From contig JAQCAD010000003.1 in assembly GCA_027621915.1 (NCBI GenBank), positions 1 through 64,000 of the forward strand: a stretch of DNA of 64,000 bases. The letters run 5' to 3'. The translations under genes and the position numbers were made by a program. Under the pieces are notes generated by a model. It was not told the DNA's origin, did not search any database, and saw nothing but the letters and a program-made list of their open reading frames with translations. Of this stretch, positions 55,033 through 63,602 are shown piece by piece. Source of the stretch: Pseudomonadota bacterium. GTDB taxonomy: Bacteria; Pseudomonadota; Gammaproteobacteria; Steroidobacterales; Woeseiaceae. Numbering within the stretch: the stretch's first letter is position 1; each line of letters opens with the position of its first letter.

Positions 55033-55692
55033 TCATTGACCCAGCGTTCTAATCCCATTGTCACTCGCCACAATCAATACGTCCGCCGGGCGATGGGCGA
55101 AAAGGCCAACCGTGATGACACCAGGAATCTGGTTAATCCGGGTTTCCATCTCCAGCGGGTTGGGAATCTGAAGATTATGAATGTCGAGAATATGATTGCC
55201 ATTGTCCGTCACCAACCCCTCGCGCCAGATAGGTTGACCACGCATCTTGACCATTTTTCGGGCTACGAACGATTGTGCCATCGGTATGACTTCGATAGGC
55301 AGCGGAAATGCGCCTAACCGTCCAACTTGCTTTGAGTCATCGATAATACAAACAAATTTGCGTGATGCTCCGGCAAGAATCTTTTCACGAGTCAGCGCGC
55401 CACCGCCGCCCTTGATGAGCTGCAAATGCTTGTTTGCCTCGTCGGCACCATCTATATAGACATCGAGGTCGCCGACACTATTTAGCATCGAAACCTCAAA
55501 CCCGAGACTCTCCAATCGGGCAGTTGTCGCCGCCGAACTGGATACAACAGCCTGAATCTTTTCTCGTATAGTCGGAAGGAGGTCAATCAGCTCATTGACA
55601 GTTGACCCGGTACCAACGCCGAGAATCGCGCCATCCTGAACATAGTTGAGTGATGCTTTGGCGGCAATCAGCTTTTTGTTTTTCTGATCCAT
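55033..55692 (-). CDS. rpiA: Ribose-5-phosphate isomerase A
   Basis: 219-residue RpiA that interconverts ribose 5-phosphate and ribulose 5-phosphate. '[19 protein letters not shown]', '[31 protein letters not shown]' (in parts: [18 protein letters not shown]) and '[15 protein letters not shown]' hold the phosphate and catalytic residues. Complete. Transcribed leftward, downstream of the histone-like gene, from which a terminator separates it. Confidence 0.95.
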   Translation of the reverse strand: MDQKNKKLIAAKASLNYVQDGAILGVGTGSTVNELIDLLPTIREKIQAVVSSSAATTARLESLGFEVSMLNSVGDLDVYIDGADEANKHLQLIKGGGGALTREKILAGASRKFVCIIDDSKQVGRLGAFPLPIEVIPMAQSFVARKMVKMRGQPIWREGLVTDNGNHILDIHNLQIPNPLEMETRINQIPGVITVGLFAHRPADVLIVASDNGIRTLGQ

Positions 55693-55773
55693 AAATCTGT
55701 TCGTTTACAGAGGAGAAGTGGAGCGAGCTTATCCGATCGCCGCACTTATCGCCACGACATTGACCCCAAAAAC

Positions 55774-55803
55774 GAAACATGCCCGCAGGTGCGGGCATGT
55801 TTC
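55774..55803 (-). terminator. Terminator of the histone-like gene
   Basis: Stem of 14 bases, GAAACATGCCCGCA, with a two-base loop and perfect complement; on the minus strand it is followed by GTTTTTGG. It lies 58 bases beyond the stop of the H1-like gene, and upstream of rpiA. Confidence 0.85.
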
Positions 55804-55860
55804 TTGTCTTGGAAGAAGGCCAACTCCTTCCAGCCTGTAAGGCAAAGACTATTTGGAACG

Positions 55861-56097
55861 CTAAGCTTTCTTCGAAGCTTTCTTCTTAGCCTTTTTCTTA
55901 GCCTTTTTCTTAGCCTTTTTCTTTGCCTTTTTCTTTGCCTTTTTCTTAGCTTTCTTCTTTGTTGCCTTCTTCTTTGTCTTTCGTTTCGCTACTTTTTTCT
56001 TAGCAGCTTTTTTCTTTGTCTTACGTTTAGCAGCCTTCCTCTTCGGCGCTGCCTTTTTCTTACTTGCCTTCTTACTTGCCTTTTTCTTGGTAGCCAT
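55861..56097 (-). CDS. Lysine-rich histone-H1-like protein
   Basis: 78 residues, almost only Lys and Ala with a few Ser, Thr, Arg, Pro and Val. Resembles the C-terminal tail of histone H1 and the AlgP-type and Hc1/Hc2-like bacterial proteins, with the tetrapeptide KKKA repeated head to tail in the C-terminal half. Such proteins bind DNA through charge and alter chromosome compaction. ATG 56097 is preceded by GGAG at six or so bases; an ATG directly before it is an alternative. No globular domain. A minus-strand promoter-like pair (TTGCTG ... TATATA) is seen 50-80 bases upstream. Its DNA is a tandem repeat. Confidence 0.85.
   Translation of the reverse strand: MATKKKASKKASKKKAAPKRKAAKRKTKKKAAKKKVAKRKTKKKATKKKAKKKAKKKAKKKAKKKAKKKAKKKASKKA
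55889..55948. repeat. 12-base tandem repeat within the H1-like gene
   Basis: Five consecutive units of GCCTTTTTCTTA (two with T in the last base), encoding the KKKA repeat on the minus strand. Such repeats can change copy number by slipped pairing, always in whole tetrapeptides. Confidence 0.85.
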
Positions 56098-56420
56098 CAT
56101 TTTCTCCGTGTCGGGTACCCGGGGCTGAGTATATACAACAGTTTTAAAAAATCCAGCAAGTAGCGTGACGTAGTTAACACTGTCCGGGCCGGGTCTAACG
56201 GCACGAAATGGCGACGTCGGCAGTCAGAAAATCCTGAGCAATGCTTCTCCGAAAAATATTTCTTCGCCATCGACCATAGTTTTTCTCAGAAAAATGTGCC
56301 GTCGAAGAAAACTTGCAGGCCTCCCGCACATATTTATTCAGACGCTGGCGAGAAACGAAAATTCTATCGCAGGACGTCAATCAAAGATCAGTTGTTCGCC
56401 GAATTTGGTCTTCTGACGGA
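56098..56420. other. Non-coding gap upstream of the H1-like gene
   Basis: 323 bases between ygfA's stop and the H1-like start. Near 56128-56160 a minus-strand promoter-like pair precedes the H1-like gene. The rest is A/T-richer sequence with only a very short hairpin (TTTTTC-TCA-GAAAAA near 56280-56295) that could stop ygfA transcription weakly. Short open frames here do not look coding. Confidence 0.5.
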
Positions 56421-56978
56421 TCAGGAAGCTTCGGTAATTATGCTGAAAACCCGTATATCCCAAGGGTTTGGAGGGATTTTCTCCATTTTTTGACAGGCGA
56501 ATGCAACGCCGATCAACTTCGGGTGCAAAAACGAGTTTCTGCATGAGAGAAAGGAAAACGTGCGATCAAAATAGCCACCGCCCATTCCAATTCGATGATT
56601 GTTTCCATCGAATGCAACCAACGGTGTAATGACGACGTCGAGCGCTCGAGCCTCGATCCAATCACCGTCCCGTGGCTCGAAGAGGCCATGGTGATTTCGG
56701 TGCAACGCCGTTTCGGGCGTAATCTGGCGGAATGACATGCGGCCGTTTTTTTCTACAATTGGCGCAAAAATGCGCTTTTTCATGCGCAAAGCGCGCGCAA
56801 TAATTCTCCACGTGTCAACTTCTCCAGGCACTGGCAGGTAGCAGGCAATCGTCTTGCTTCTCTGGAACCACGAAGAATGAGTAACTTTTTGCGCGATCGT
56901 TTTTGATGCTTTGTCTCGTTCGTCCTGGCTCAAAGACATGCGTGCAGTTCGACCAAGTTTGCGAATTTCGTTTTGCAT
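56421..56978 (-). CDS. ygfA: 5-formyltetrahydrofolate cyclo-ligase
   Basis: 185-residue enzyme that turns 5-formyl-THF into 5,10-methenyl-THF using ATP. Typical stretches are 'IRKLGRTARMSLSQDERDKAS', 'TIACYLPVPGEVDTWRIIARAL' (in parts), and the ATP/substrate site 'PLVAFDGNNHRIGMGGGYFDRTF' (in parts: RIGMGGGYFDR). Complete. It follows the 6S RNA on the same strand, as in E. coli, where it affects persister formation and is co-transcribed with 6S RNA. Confidence 0.92.
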   Translation of the reverse strand: MQNEIRKLGRTARMSLSQDERDKASKTIAQKVTHSSWFQRSKTIACYLPVPGEVDTWRIIARALRMKKRIFAPIVEKNGRMSFRQITPETALHRNHHGLFEPRDGDWIEARALDVVITPLVAFDGNNHRIGMGGGYFDRTFSFLSCRNSFLHPKLIGVAFACQKMEKIPPNPWDIRVFSIITEAS

Positions 56979-57054
56979 TAAATTTGGCGCCTAACGACTT
57001 CGATAACGTTACAGCCGGACACGAACAAGTTGATTGCGAAAAATGGGGAGGCGC

Positions 57055-57233
57055 CTCCCACCTGTGCCGTTACTGTCCGTCGCTCTCGAACCAGAGCAAC
57101 AAGTGGGGTCAGCCGTGACAACAACAGGCTTTCCACCTAAGTGGTCTTGCACAAATGTCGCCTACAGAACACGACCCCGGGGTAAATATTTAGGGCCGAA
57201 AGGTTTCCAGGCCAGCATCGAACACCGCAGGAG
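57055..57233 (-). ncRNA. ssrS: 6S RNA
   Basis: About 179 bases, called from synteny (zapA - ssrS - ygfA, one strand) and structure. The 5' end CTCCTGCGGTGTTCG pairs with the 3' part CACAGGTGGGAG; UGUUCG after the closing stem, GGAAAGCCU near the middle and the CGGACAGUAACGGCAC 3' arm resemble 6S RNA of Gammaproteobacteria. It binds RNA polymerase with sigma-70 in stationary phase. The palindrome GGGAGGCGCCTCCC at its 3' end (57046-57059) with CATTTTT beyond may end it. Exact ends are estimates. Confidence 0.78.
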
Positions 57234-57291
57234 ACGCCAACGTGATCTTACCGCATGTCCGGCAGATTTTCCTGTCAGTGGGAATGAAAAG

Positions 57292-57609
57292 TTAACCGAG
57301 GTCCAGCTGCCGACTGCCGCCGAGCACGCCTTCAACGCGGTCCGACAATAACTTCAGACGGGGACCAAAACTTGTTTCCAACTTTTCGTCTTTGGCCTTC
57401 GAGCGTATGAGCTCATTCGCCATATTTAATGCGGCCATAACGGCAATGCGGTCGAGCCCGACAACTTTGCCGCTGTCCCGAATTTCCCGCATTTTCGAGT
57501 TCAGCATCTCCGCGGAATCCAGTAATTCGGTTCGCTCGCCGGCGGGGCAGGAAACCTGGTATTCCTTTTCAAGGATGCGGACACTTACGTGGGCGTACAT
57601 ATCGGTCAT
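57292..57609 (-). CDS. zapA: Cell division protein ZapA
   Basis: 105-residue ZapA, which bundles FtsZ filaments at midcell. Domain features: 'VSVRILEKEYQVSCPAGERTELLDSAEMLNSKM' (in parts: VRILEKEYQVSCPAGE) and a C-terminal coiled coil from residue 60. Met at codon 4 (57600) is an alternative start. Precedes the 6S RNA, and follows the ZapB-like gene on the same strand, which forms a cell-division group. Confidence 0.92.
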   Translation of the reverse strand: MTDMYAHVSVRILEKEYQVSCPAGERTELLDSAEMLNSKMREIRDSGKVVGLDRIAVMAALNMANELIRSKAKDEKLETSFGPRLKLLSDRVEGVLGGSRQLDLG

Positions 57610-57735
57610 TGCGCGTGCTCCATTACAGACGCTGTCGATCGACGTCAGCGCGTGCGGGATTAACGAAGTTCAATCGGGTGAAAAAAATGACGCTTGCGAT
57701 CATTGGTGGCGCCCGGGTATCCGGATGATACTCGG

Positions 57736-57966
57736 CTAACCCCCCTGTTCCATCGCTTTCAGGCGCCCGATCATCGCTTCGACGCGAGCCCTGACCTGCT
57801 CATTCTTCTGGAGGAGTGTCGCTCGCTCCGAGGTCAATGAATCCTGGCGCTGTTTGAGCGAACGGTTTTCATCCTGAAGCTGGTCACAGACCTGGACGAG
57901 GGCGTCTACGCGCTTCTCCAGTCGTTTAAGTTCATGCTCAAATTTTGCGCTGGTATCGTCGGCCAT
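57736..57966 (-). CDS. ZapB-like coiled-coil protein (TIGR02449 type)
   Basis: 76-residue protein, nearly one coiled coil: 'HELKRLEKRVDALVQVCDQLQDENRSLKQRQDSL' (in parts: ELKRLEKRVD, LQDENRSLKQR) and 'LLQKNEQVRARVEAMIGRLKAME'. It matches the TIGR02449 family found beside zapA in many gammaproteobacteria, with a likely role similar to ZapB. The frame stays open far upstream to 58491 but only from ATG 57966 is it coding; the rest overlaps the divergent ygfB gene. Confidence 0.8.
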   Translation of the reverse strand: MADDTSAKFEHELKRLEKRVDALVQVCDQLQDENRSLKQRQDSLTSERATLLQKNEQVRARVEAMIGRLKAMEQGG

Positions 57967-58073
57967 GCGTGCAATATAGAACCGCTTCGGAGCAGAATCA
58001 ATCGTGATCTTAAGGAAGCTTCCATTTACATGGCCAGGCAACCGATTCCGTGGGATCATTCTGGCCCTAAACG

Positions 58074-58691
58074 ATGCAATACACGCTGACGGAAACAATG
58101 GATCAGGCAATCGACCACGACGCGCTCGATGAAATACTAAAGAGTTGCGGCTCAAACTGGGATGCAGGGCAGGTACACGGGCTGCTGTGCAGCCGCCTTG
58201 CAGTGACAGGAGCGCAGGGTGCATCTCGATGGTTTGCGCAGATCCTTGAGGATACGGACCCAGATCACGATCTGCGGAGTAAATCCGAGGCCGCCCTGGA
58301 TGGGCTGTATGCAGAAACCTGGAGGCAACTGGTGGAGCGACAATCCGAGTTCGGCCTTTTGCTGCCCGACGACGACGACCCGATCCTAGTTCGCACAGCA
58401 GCAATGGTCCGATGGTGCGAAGGCTTTCTTCACGGCCTGGTGTCCGAGAAGCATAGCGAAGATCTAAAGAAACGCCTGTCCGCGGACCCACTGGCGGATA
58501 TCATCAAGGACATGTTACATATCACGCGTGCCAGCATCGGTGATGACGAAGATGACGACGGTAACGAGGGCGCCCTTACCGAGCTGATTGAGTATTTGCG
58601 AGTTGCTGTGCAGTTAATCTTTGAAGAACTCGCAGATTTTCGCGCGCCTCCGGAAAGTGACACCCCAATCGAATCAGAAGTGCTGCACTAG
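58074..58691 (+). CDS. ygfB: UPF0149 / YgfB-YecA family protein
   Basis: 205-residue helical protein of the UPF0149 group. 'AGQVHGLLCSRLAVTG' early and 'MVRWCEGFLHGLVSE' in the middle define the family; an acidic stretch (DDEDDDGNEG) is near residue 160. YgfB is linked to ampC/ampDh3 control in Pseudomonas. It is the first gene of ygfB-pepP-ubiH-ubiI, the usual order, with pepP 24 bases downstream. It is longer than typical YgfB by a small C-terminal tail. Confidence 0.88.
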   Translation: MQYTLTETMDQAIDHDALDEILKSCGSNWDAGQVHGLLCSRLAVTGAQGASRWFAQILEDTDPDHDLRSKSEAALDGLYAETWRQLVERQSEFGLLLPDDDDPILVRTAAMVRWCEGFLHGLVSEKHSEDLKKRLSADPLADIIKDMLHITRASIGDDEDDDGNEGALTELIEYLRVAVQLIFEELADFRAPPESDTPIESEVLH

Positions 58692-58715
58692 CACGGCCTT
58701 TCGGCGCGAGAATCT

Positions 58716-60017
58716 ATGAACGAAAGTGAATTTGCCAAGCGGCGTAAGATACTAATGCAAATGGTGGGCGAAGACGGCATTGCGATACTGCCCAGTGCGC
58801 CCGTCAGGACCCGTAGCCGCGATGTTGAATATCGCTTCCGGCAGGACAGCGATTTCTATTATCTTTCCGGCTTCGCCGAGCCGGATTCTGTCGCTATCAT
58901 TGTGCCCGGTCGTGCCAGCGGCGAATACGTGCTGTTTTGCCGCGAGCGGGACGAACTGAAAGAACAATGGGACGGGTCGCGGGCCGGACCGGAAGGAGCG
59001 ATTGAAAAATTCGGTGCCGACGACGCGTTCCCGATCGACGATATCGACGATATTCTGCCGGGCATCCTGGAAACCCGGAGTCGCGTCTATTACACCATGG
59101 GTGCCTACGCGGAATTCGATCATCGGATTACCGAGTGGGTGAAATCCCTGCGGTACCGCGAGTCGTCAGGAATTCACGCACCGCAGGAATTCATCGCACT
59201 TGACCATGTTCTGCACGACATGCGCCTATATAAGAGTCGGGCAGAGATCACAGCCATGCGCATGGCCGCCAAAATAGCCGTAAAAGCACACCACCGGGCA
59301 ATGGGAAAGATCAGGCCGGGCCTGTTCGAATACGAAATTGAGGCGGAGTATATTCACGAATTCCGCCGCCACAACGCCAATATTTCCTATTCTCCCATCG
59401 TCGGCGGAGGTGCCAACAGCTGTACATTGCACTACGTTGATAACAATGGTCAGCTCAAAGACGGTGATCTGTTATTGATTGACGCCGGATGCGAGTACGA
59501 CTATTACGCGTCGGACGTTACGCGTACGGTGCCCGTAAATGGCCGGTTCACTTCGGAACAAAGAGCCGTATACGAAATTGTACTTGAAGCACAATCTGCG
59601 GCGATTGCCAAAACTGTCAGAGGCAATCACTGGAATGATCCCCACGATGCCGCGGTACGAACGATTACCAAGGGACTTAAGAAATTGGGATTCCTCAATG
59701 GCACATTGGCAAAGCTGATCAAAGATGAGGCTTATCGGGATTTTTTCATGCACCGCACCGGCCACTGGATTGGTATGGACGTCCACGATGTCGGTGATTA
59801 CAAAGTCGGCAACGAGTGGCGCTTTCTTGAGCCGGGCATGGTGATGACCGTCGAACCTGGAATTTACATCCCTGCAGGTAGCAAGACGCCGTCGAGGTGG
59901 CACAACATAGGAATTCGCATAGAGGATGATGTTGCCGTGACGAACAACGGGCCGGACGTATTGAGCAAAGGCCTTGCCAAAGATCCGGACGATATCGAGA
60001 AATTGATGGCGGCCTGA
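58716..60017 (+). CDS. pepP: Xaa-Pro aminopeptidase PepP
   Basis: 433-residue manganese aminopeptidase that removes N-terminal residues next to proline. The N-terminal creatinase-like domain (RSRDVEYRFRQDSDFYYLSGFAEPD in parts) and the pita-bread catalytic domain follow, with metal ligands in 'LLLIDAGCEYDYYASDVTRT', 'HRTGHWIGMDVHDVG', 'MVMTVEPGIYIP' and 'GIRIEDDVAV'. Full length. Second gene of the group, six bases before ubiH. Confidence 0.95.
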   Translation: MNESEFAKRRKILMQMVGEDGIAILPSAPVRTRSRDVEYRFRQDSDFYYLSGFAEPDSVAIIVPGRASGEYVLFCRERDELKEQWDGSRAGPEGAIEKFGADDAFPIDDIDDILPGILETRSRVYYTMGAYAEFDHRITEWVKSLRYRESSGIHAPQEFIALDHVLHDMRLYKSRAEITAMRMAAKIAVKAHHRAMGKIRPGLFEYEIEAEYIHEFRRHNANISYSPIVGGGANSCTLHYVDNNGQLKDGDLLLIDAGCEYDYYASDVTRTVPVNGRFTSEQRAVYEIVLEAQSAAIAKTVRGNHWNDPHDAAVRTITKGLKKLGFLNGTLAKLIKDEAYRDFFMHRTGHWIGMDVHDVGDYKVGNEWRFLEPGMVMTVEPGIYIPAGSKTPSRWHNIGIRIEDDVAVTNNGPDVLSKGLAKDPDDIEKLMAA

Positions 60018-60022
60018 TCATA

Positions 60023-61270
60023 GTGTCCGAGAATAAAAAACAACCTGACTACGACATTGTTATCGCTGGTGGGGGCATGATTGGCACCAGCTTGGGCCTG
60101 GCGCTGGCGCCCCTGAATCTCAAGATCGCTGTCGTTGAAGCTGTCGCGAGAAGTTCCGAGGAGCAACCTAGTTTCGATGATCGATCCACCGCGTTGTCCC
60201 GCAGTAGTCAACGCATGTTCGAAGCAATGGGCCTTTGGCCGGATATCGTAACGGCATCGACGCCAATCAAGAGCATTCATGTATCCGACAAGGGGCATTT
60301 TGGATTTGCCCATATCGATGCCGCAGAACAAAAAGTTGAAGCCCTGGGTTATGTCGTCATCAACCGCGTTTTGGGAAAAGTTTTGCAGGATTCCCTGGCA
60401 GCCCTCGACAATGTCCAGATGATTTGCCCCGGCAAGATCGTTGCAGTCACGCCGGGTGACGATTTCGCCGAAGTGACCGTCGAAAAAGCTTCCGGCCCGA
60501 GAAATCTGACTTGCCGATTACTGGTCGCTGCGGATGGAGCCAATTCCGCGGTCCGCGATATGGTCGGTATCGGCGCCAAACAGGTAAGCTACGATCAGTG
60601 GGCGGTAATAGGCAACCTGCTGACCGAAAAGGCGATGGCGTATCGCGCGTTTGAGCGTTTCACCGAAGCGGGGCCGGTCGCGTTGTTACCGGTTGCCGAT
60701 GGTCGCGCTGCGTTTGTCTGGATCCAGCCGCCTGACGCGGCAAGGGCAGCGTTGAGTCTCGACGACGACGAGTTCGTGAAACAAATCCAGGACGCATTTG
60801 GTTTCCGACTTGGCAGGTTTTCCAGGGTTGGCAAACGCGCCGCGTATCCGCTTTCACTAAGTAAGGCGAACAGCCTGATATCGCGCCGTAGTGTCATCGT
60901 GGGCAACGCTGCTCATGGGTTGCATCCGGTTGCGGCACAGGGATTCAATCTTGGCATGCGTGATGTCGCCGCGCTGTGCGATTGTATCGCCGATGCACGT
61001 GCCGAATCTGGCGCTGCGCTCGACTGTGGTGACGCGACAATTCTGGAAAATTACGCTGAATGGCGAGCGCCCGATCACCGAAAACTGGTGCGATTTACAG
61101 ATGGCATTGTCCGTCTGTTTGGAGATTCCCGTGCGCCGGTAAGGATATTGCGAAATCTTGGCATGTTGGGATTTGACCTTGTTCCCGGCGTCAGGAAGAC
61201 GTTCGCAAGACACACGATGGGACTTGCAGGAAGATTGCCGCGTCTTGCCCGAGGCGTGCCGCTCGAATGA
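60023..61270 (+). CDS. ubiH: 2-octaprenyl-6-methoxyphenyl hydroxylase UbiH
   Basis: 415-residue FAD-dependent hydroxylase of the ubiquinone pathway. FAD motif 'IVIAGGGMIGTSLGLALA' (GxGxxG) near residue 13, 'DDRSTALSRSSQRMFEAMG', the 'RLLVAADGANSAVRDM' DG motif and 'NAAHGLHPVAAQGFNLGMRDV' (GD motif variant GN). Starts at GTG 60023. Its last four bases overlap the next gene (ATGA). UbiH rather than UbiI or UbiF is chosen from position after pepP. Confidence 0.88.
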   Translation: MSENKKQPDYDIVIAGGGMIGTSLGLALAPLNLKIAVVEAVARSSEEQPSFDDRSTALSRSSQRMFEAMGLWPDIVTASTPIKSIHVSDKGHFGFAHIDAAEQKVEALGYVVINRVLGKVLQDSLAALDNVQMICPGKIVAVTPGDDFAEVTVEKASGPRNLTCRLLVAADGANSAVRDMVGIGAKQVSYDQWAVIGNLLTEKAMAYRAFERFTEAGPVALLPVADGRAAFVWIQPPDAARAALSLDDDEFVKQIQDAFGFRLGRFSRVGKRAAYPLSLSKANSLISRRSVIVGNAAHGLHPVAAQGFNLGMRDVAALCDCIADARAESGAALDCGDATILENYAEWRAPDHRKLVRFTDGIVRLFGDSRAPVRILRNLGMLGFDLVPGVRKTFARHTMGLAGRLPRLARGVPLE

Positions 61271-62460
61271 AGCGGAAATACGATGTCGTTATTGTTGGCG
61301 CAGGCATGGTTGGCTTGGCGGCCGCCCGTCTATTATCCCGCGACGACCAGTTGCGAGTGATTGTGATCGATGCCGGCGCAAGGCCTGTCTTCAGGCCGGA
61401 CGAAGAAATGTCCTTGAGGGTCTGCGCTGTATCTCCCGGATCAGTCGGCATACTCTCGGAGATCGGCGCATGGCATCAGATCGTTAGTACGCGCGCGTGC
61501 CCCTATCGCGATATGAAAGTCTGGGACGCGACCGGCAACGTCGAGGGGCCGGAAACGCTTTCTTTCGGCGCGGCAGAATTCGCCGTGGCACAACTCGGAT
61601 TCATTGTTGAAAATGTTCTCATCCAAGACGCATTGTTGCGGCAAGTTGATCAGTCAGATGTCGTTGTTCATTTCGATTCCTCGATCAGGTCGCTCGCCCG
61701 GTCCGGGCATCGATTTGAAATTGAACTGGAGTCGGGTGAAAAAATGACGCCGGATCTCCTCGTTGGCGCGGATGGCGCCAATTCGTTTGTACGCGGTACA
61801 GCCGGTATCGCCATCGAGTCCTGGCCGCATGCGCAAAAAGGGCTTGTTACGTGTCTCAGGCCGGAGCTAAGCCATCGAAACACGGCATGGCAGAGATTCC
61901 TCAAGGACGGCCCGATCGGGTTGCTGCCACTTGATGACGGGCGCGTATCGATTGTCTGGTCGACTACGCCGGCAGAGGCAGATGAAGCTATGCAGATGTC
62001 CGACAGTGCTTTGTCAGCAAAACTTTATGAGGTAACTGATGGCGTGCTGGGCCGGGTGACGGTTGCCGGTCCACGCGGAGCATTTCTGCTCAATTCGCAA
62101 CATGCAAAAGAGTATGTGCAGGATGGTCTCGTTCTCATCGGCGATGCAGCGCACACCGTACATCCACTGGCCGGACAGGGCGTCAATCTGGGATTCGCAG
62201 ATGCCAGTAAATTGGCACAGATCGTTTCGGCAGCGCTGCGAGCTGGCGAAAACCCCGGTGACCTACCGGTACTGAGAAATTACGAGCGGGCGCAAAAGGG
62301 GGCCAACAAGACCATGCTGCATTTTATGGATGGGCTGAATCGTTTGTTCTCGAATCGCTCAGCGTTGCTTGCGCGGCTGCGTGGCGCCGGAATGTTTATG
62401 TTCAACAAGAGCGGCCCGATACGCGCGCATGCCGTGCAGGTCGCGCTTGGAATCAGATAA
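61267..62460 (+). CDS. ubiI: UbiI/VisC-type FAD hydroxylase
   Basis: 397-residue FAD-dependent monooxygenase, probably the C5-hydroxylase UbiI. 'VVIVGAGMVGLAAARLLSRDD' near the start, 'SLRVCAVSPGSVGILSEIGAW', 'LLVGADGANSFVRGTAGI' and 'LIGDAAHTVHPLAGQGVNLGFAD' give the FAD motifs. In a coq7-containing genome the regioselectivity of such paralogs can differ, so the exact step is not certain. Overlaps ubiH by ATGA and is convergent with the iron-sulfur gene. Confidence 0.85.
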   Translation: MKRKYDVVIVGAGMVGLAAARLLSRDDQLRVIVIDAGARPVFRPDEEMSLRVCAVSPGSVGILSEIGAWHQIVSTRACPYRDMKVWDATGNVEGPETLSFGAAEFAVAQLGFIVENVLIQDALLRQVDQSDVVVHFDSSIRSLARSGHRFEIELESGEKMTPDLLVGADGANSFVRGTAGIAIESWPHAQKGLVTCLRPELSHRNTAWQRFLKDGPIGLLPLDDGRVSIVWSTTPAEADEAMQMSDSALSAKLYEVTDGVLGRVTVAGPRGAFLLNSQHAKEYVQDGLVLIGDAAHTVHPLAGQGVNLGFADASKLAQIVSAALRAGENPGDLPVLRNYERAQKGANKTMLHFMDGLNRLFSNRSALLARLRGAGMFMFNKSGPIRAHAVQVALGIR

Positions 62461-62484
62461 CGTGCTGCGGACGAAAAAGGTCTG

Positions 62485-63549
62485 TCACGCCGACTCTTCC
62501 TGTCGTTCCGCCCGTTTTCGGAGTTGCTCAATAATTCTGACGCCTTTGCCTGGAATACTCCACGGACAAATCGAAATGCAAATTGCACAACCCGCCGATT
62601 CGTTAAAGTAGGGAATGCATTTATCAAAGTCGACGTACCATTTGTGGACTCCCCGAACCAAAGTTTTTTCCGGCATGATGGCTTCTGGCGGACATGCGTT
62701 CGCACAGACCTGGCAGCGGACACAAAAGTCGTCGACGTTGTAGGTCTCTTTTTCAGTTGGTATCAACGGGATGTCCGTCAGTACGGCGGCGAGACGAAAT
62801 GACGAGCCGAATTCCTTGTTGATGATTGAGCCGTGTTTCCCCAGTTCTCCGAAACCGCATTCGATCGCCGGTGGAATGAGCAAGACCGGTCCGGCCATCG
62901 GGCCGCCCAGCGGTGTGGCGTCCCAGCCACGCTGCCGAATCCAGGATGCGATGTCCTTCGCCGCTTTGGCGCCGCGGCCATATTGTCGAATTACTTCGGC
63001 GCCGGCGGACGTGGCTGGTGCGGTCCTGATGCGCTCATAGTCGTGCGCGACGCCGATCATGACCATCCACTTCTGAGTAATGGTTATGTCCGTGAATGCC
63101 CATTCAGGCCGAAACGCAACTATTCCAAAAAGCTCCATGTCGAGCGTTTGCACATGCGCCCGTAGTTGAGCTGCCCATGCTTCGGCGGATTGCTGCAGTG
63201 GATTGTCAGCAACGCCTGGTAATTCGATTGCCAGGATTTCGGCGCGGTTGGCACGCGCTTTATTGATCTGCTCGTCGTTCGCGTTCTGAGTGTAAAACCA
63301 TTTTTGCAGCTCGCCGTGTGCCAGCGAATCAGGATCGTGCCAGTAAATCGGTGATGCCTGCCGCCGCGCCGGTTCGCCCACGCCATTAATGGCATTGCCG
63401 GAGACGTTCGGCATCAGTGATACCTGCTCGGATTTCGGCTTGAAGGGACGGTAAGGAGATCTGGCCATCTGCGGCTCCGTGGTTTCCGAGTCTGAATATT
63501 GCCATGAACGGGCCCGCCGTTTGCGAGATACCTGGTGATTTAAATTCAT
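62485..63549 (-). CDS. Cytosolic reductive-dehalogenase-like iron-sulfur protein
   Basis: 354 residues from ATG 63549 (an ATG at 63618 would add 23). The C-terminus carries two 4Fe-4S motifs: CVRCQVCANACP at residues 276-287 and CX9CX2CX3CPW at 311-330, with the reductive-dehalogenase-type spacing and 'KWYVDFDKC' before the second. The middle part (ITITQKWMVMIGVAHDYERI, 'PLGGPMAGPVLLIPPAIECGFGELGKHGSIINKEFGS' in parts) matches the corrinoid-binding core of RdhA-like proteins. No Tat signal peptide and no rdhB anchor gene nearby, so it is cytosolic, not a respiratory dehalogenase. Epoxyqueuosine reductase (QueG) is related but less similar. Confidence 0.8.
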   Translation of the reverse strand: MNLNHQVSRKRRARSWQYSDSETTEPQMARSPYRPFKPKSEQVSLMPNVSGNAINGVGEPARRQASPIYWHDPDSLAHGELQKWFYTQNANDEQINKARANRAEILAIELPGVADNPLQQSAEAWAAQLRAHVQTLDMELFGIVAFRPEWAFTDITITQKWMVMIGVAHDYERIRTAPATSAGAEVIRQYGRGAKAAKDIASWIRQRGWDATPLGGPMAGPVLLIPPAIECGFGELGKHGSIINKEFGSSFRLAAVLTDIPLIPTEKETYNVDDFCVRCQVCANACPPEAIMPEKTLVRGVHKWYVDFDKCIPYFNESAGCAICISICPWSIPGKGVRIIEQLRKRAERQEESA

Positions 63550-63602
63550 GTTTCGGCTTTCACGGATAGCAATGCGGCCCTGTTGCATTGAATATTCGCC
63601 GT

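Noticed and set aside
55789-56163. Leucine/phenylalanine-rich frame opposite the H1-like gene
   Set aside because: It is the mirror of the Lys/Ala repeats (AAG/GCC become CTT/GGC-type codons) and has no start or ribosome site to suggest a gene; the minus-strand gene has both and a terminator.
57967-58491. Upstream extension of the ZapB-like frame to 58491
   Set aside because: It overlaps the divergent ygfB gene and the encoded residues resemble no coiled coil; the family start is at ATG 57966.
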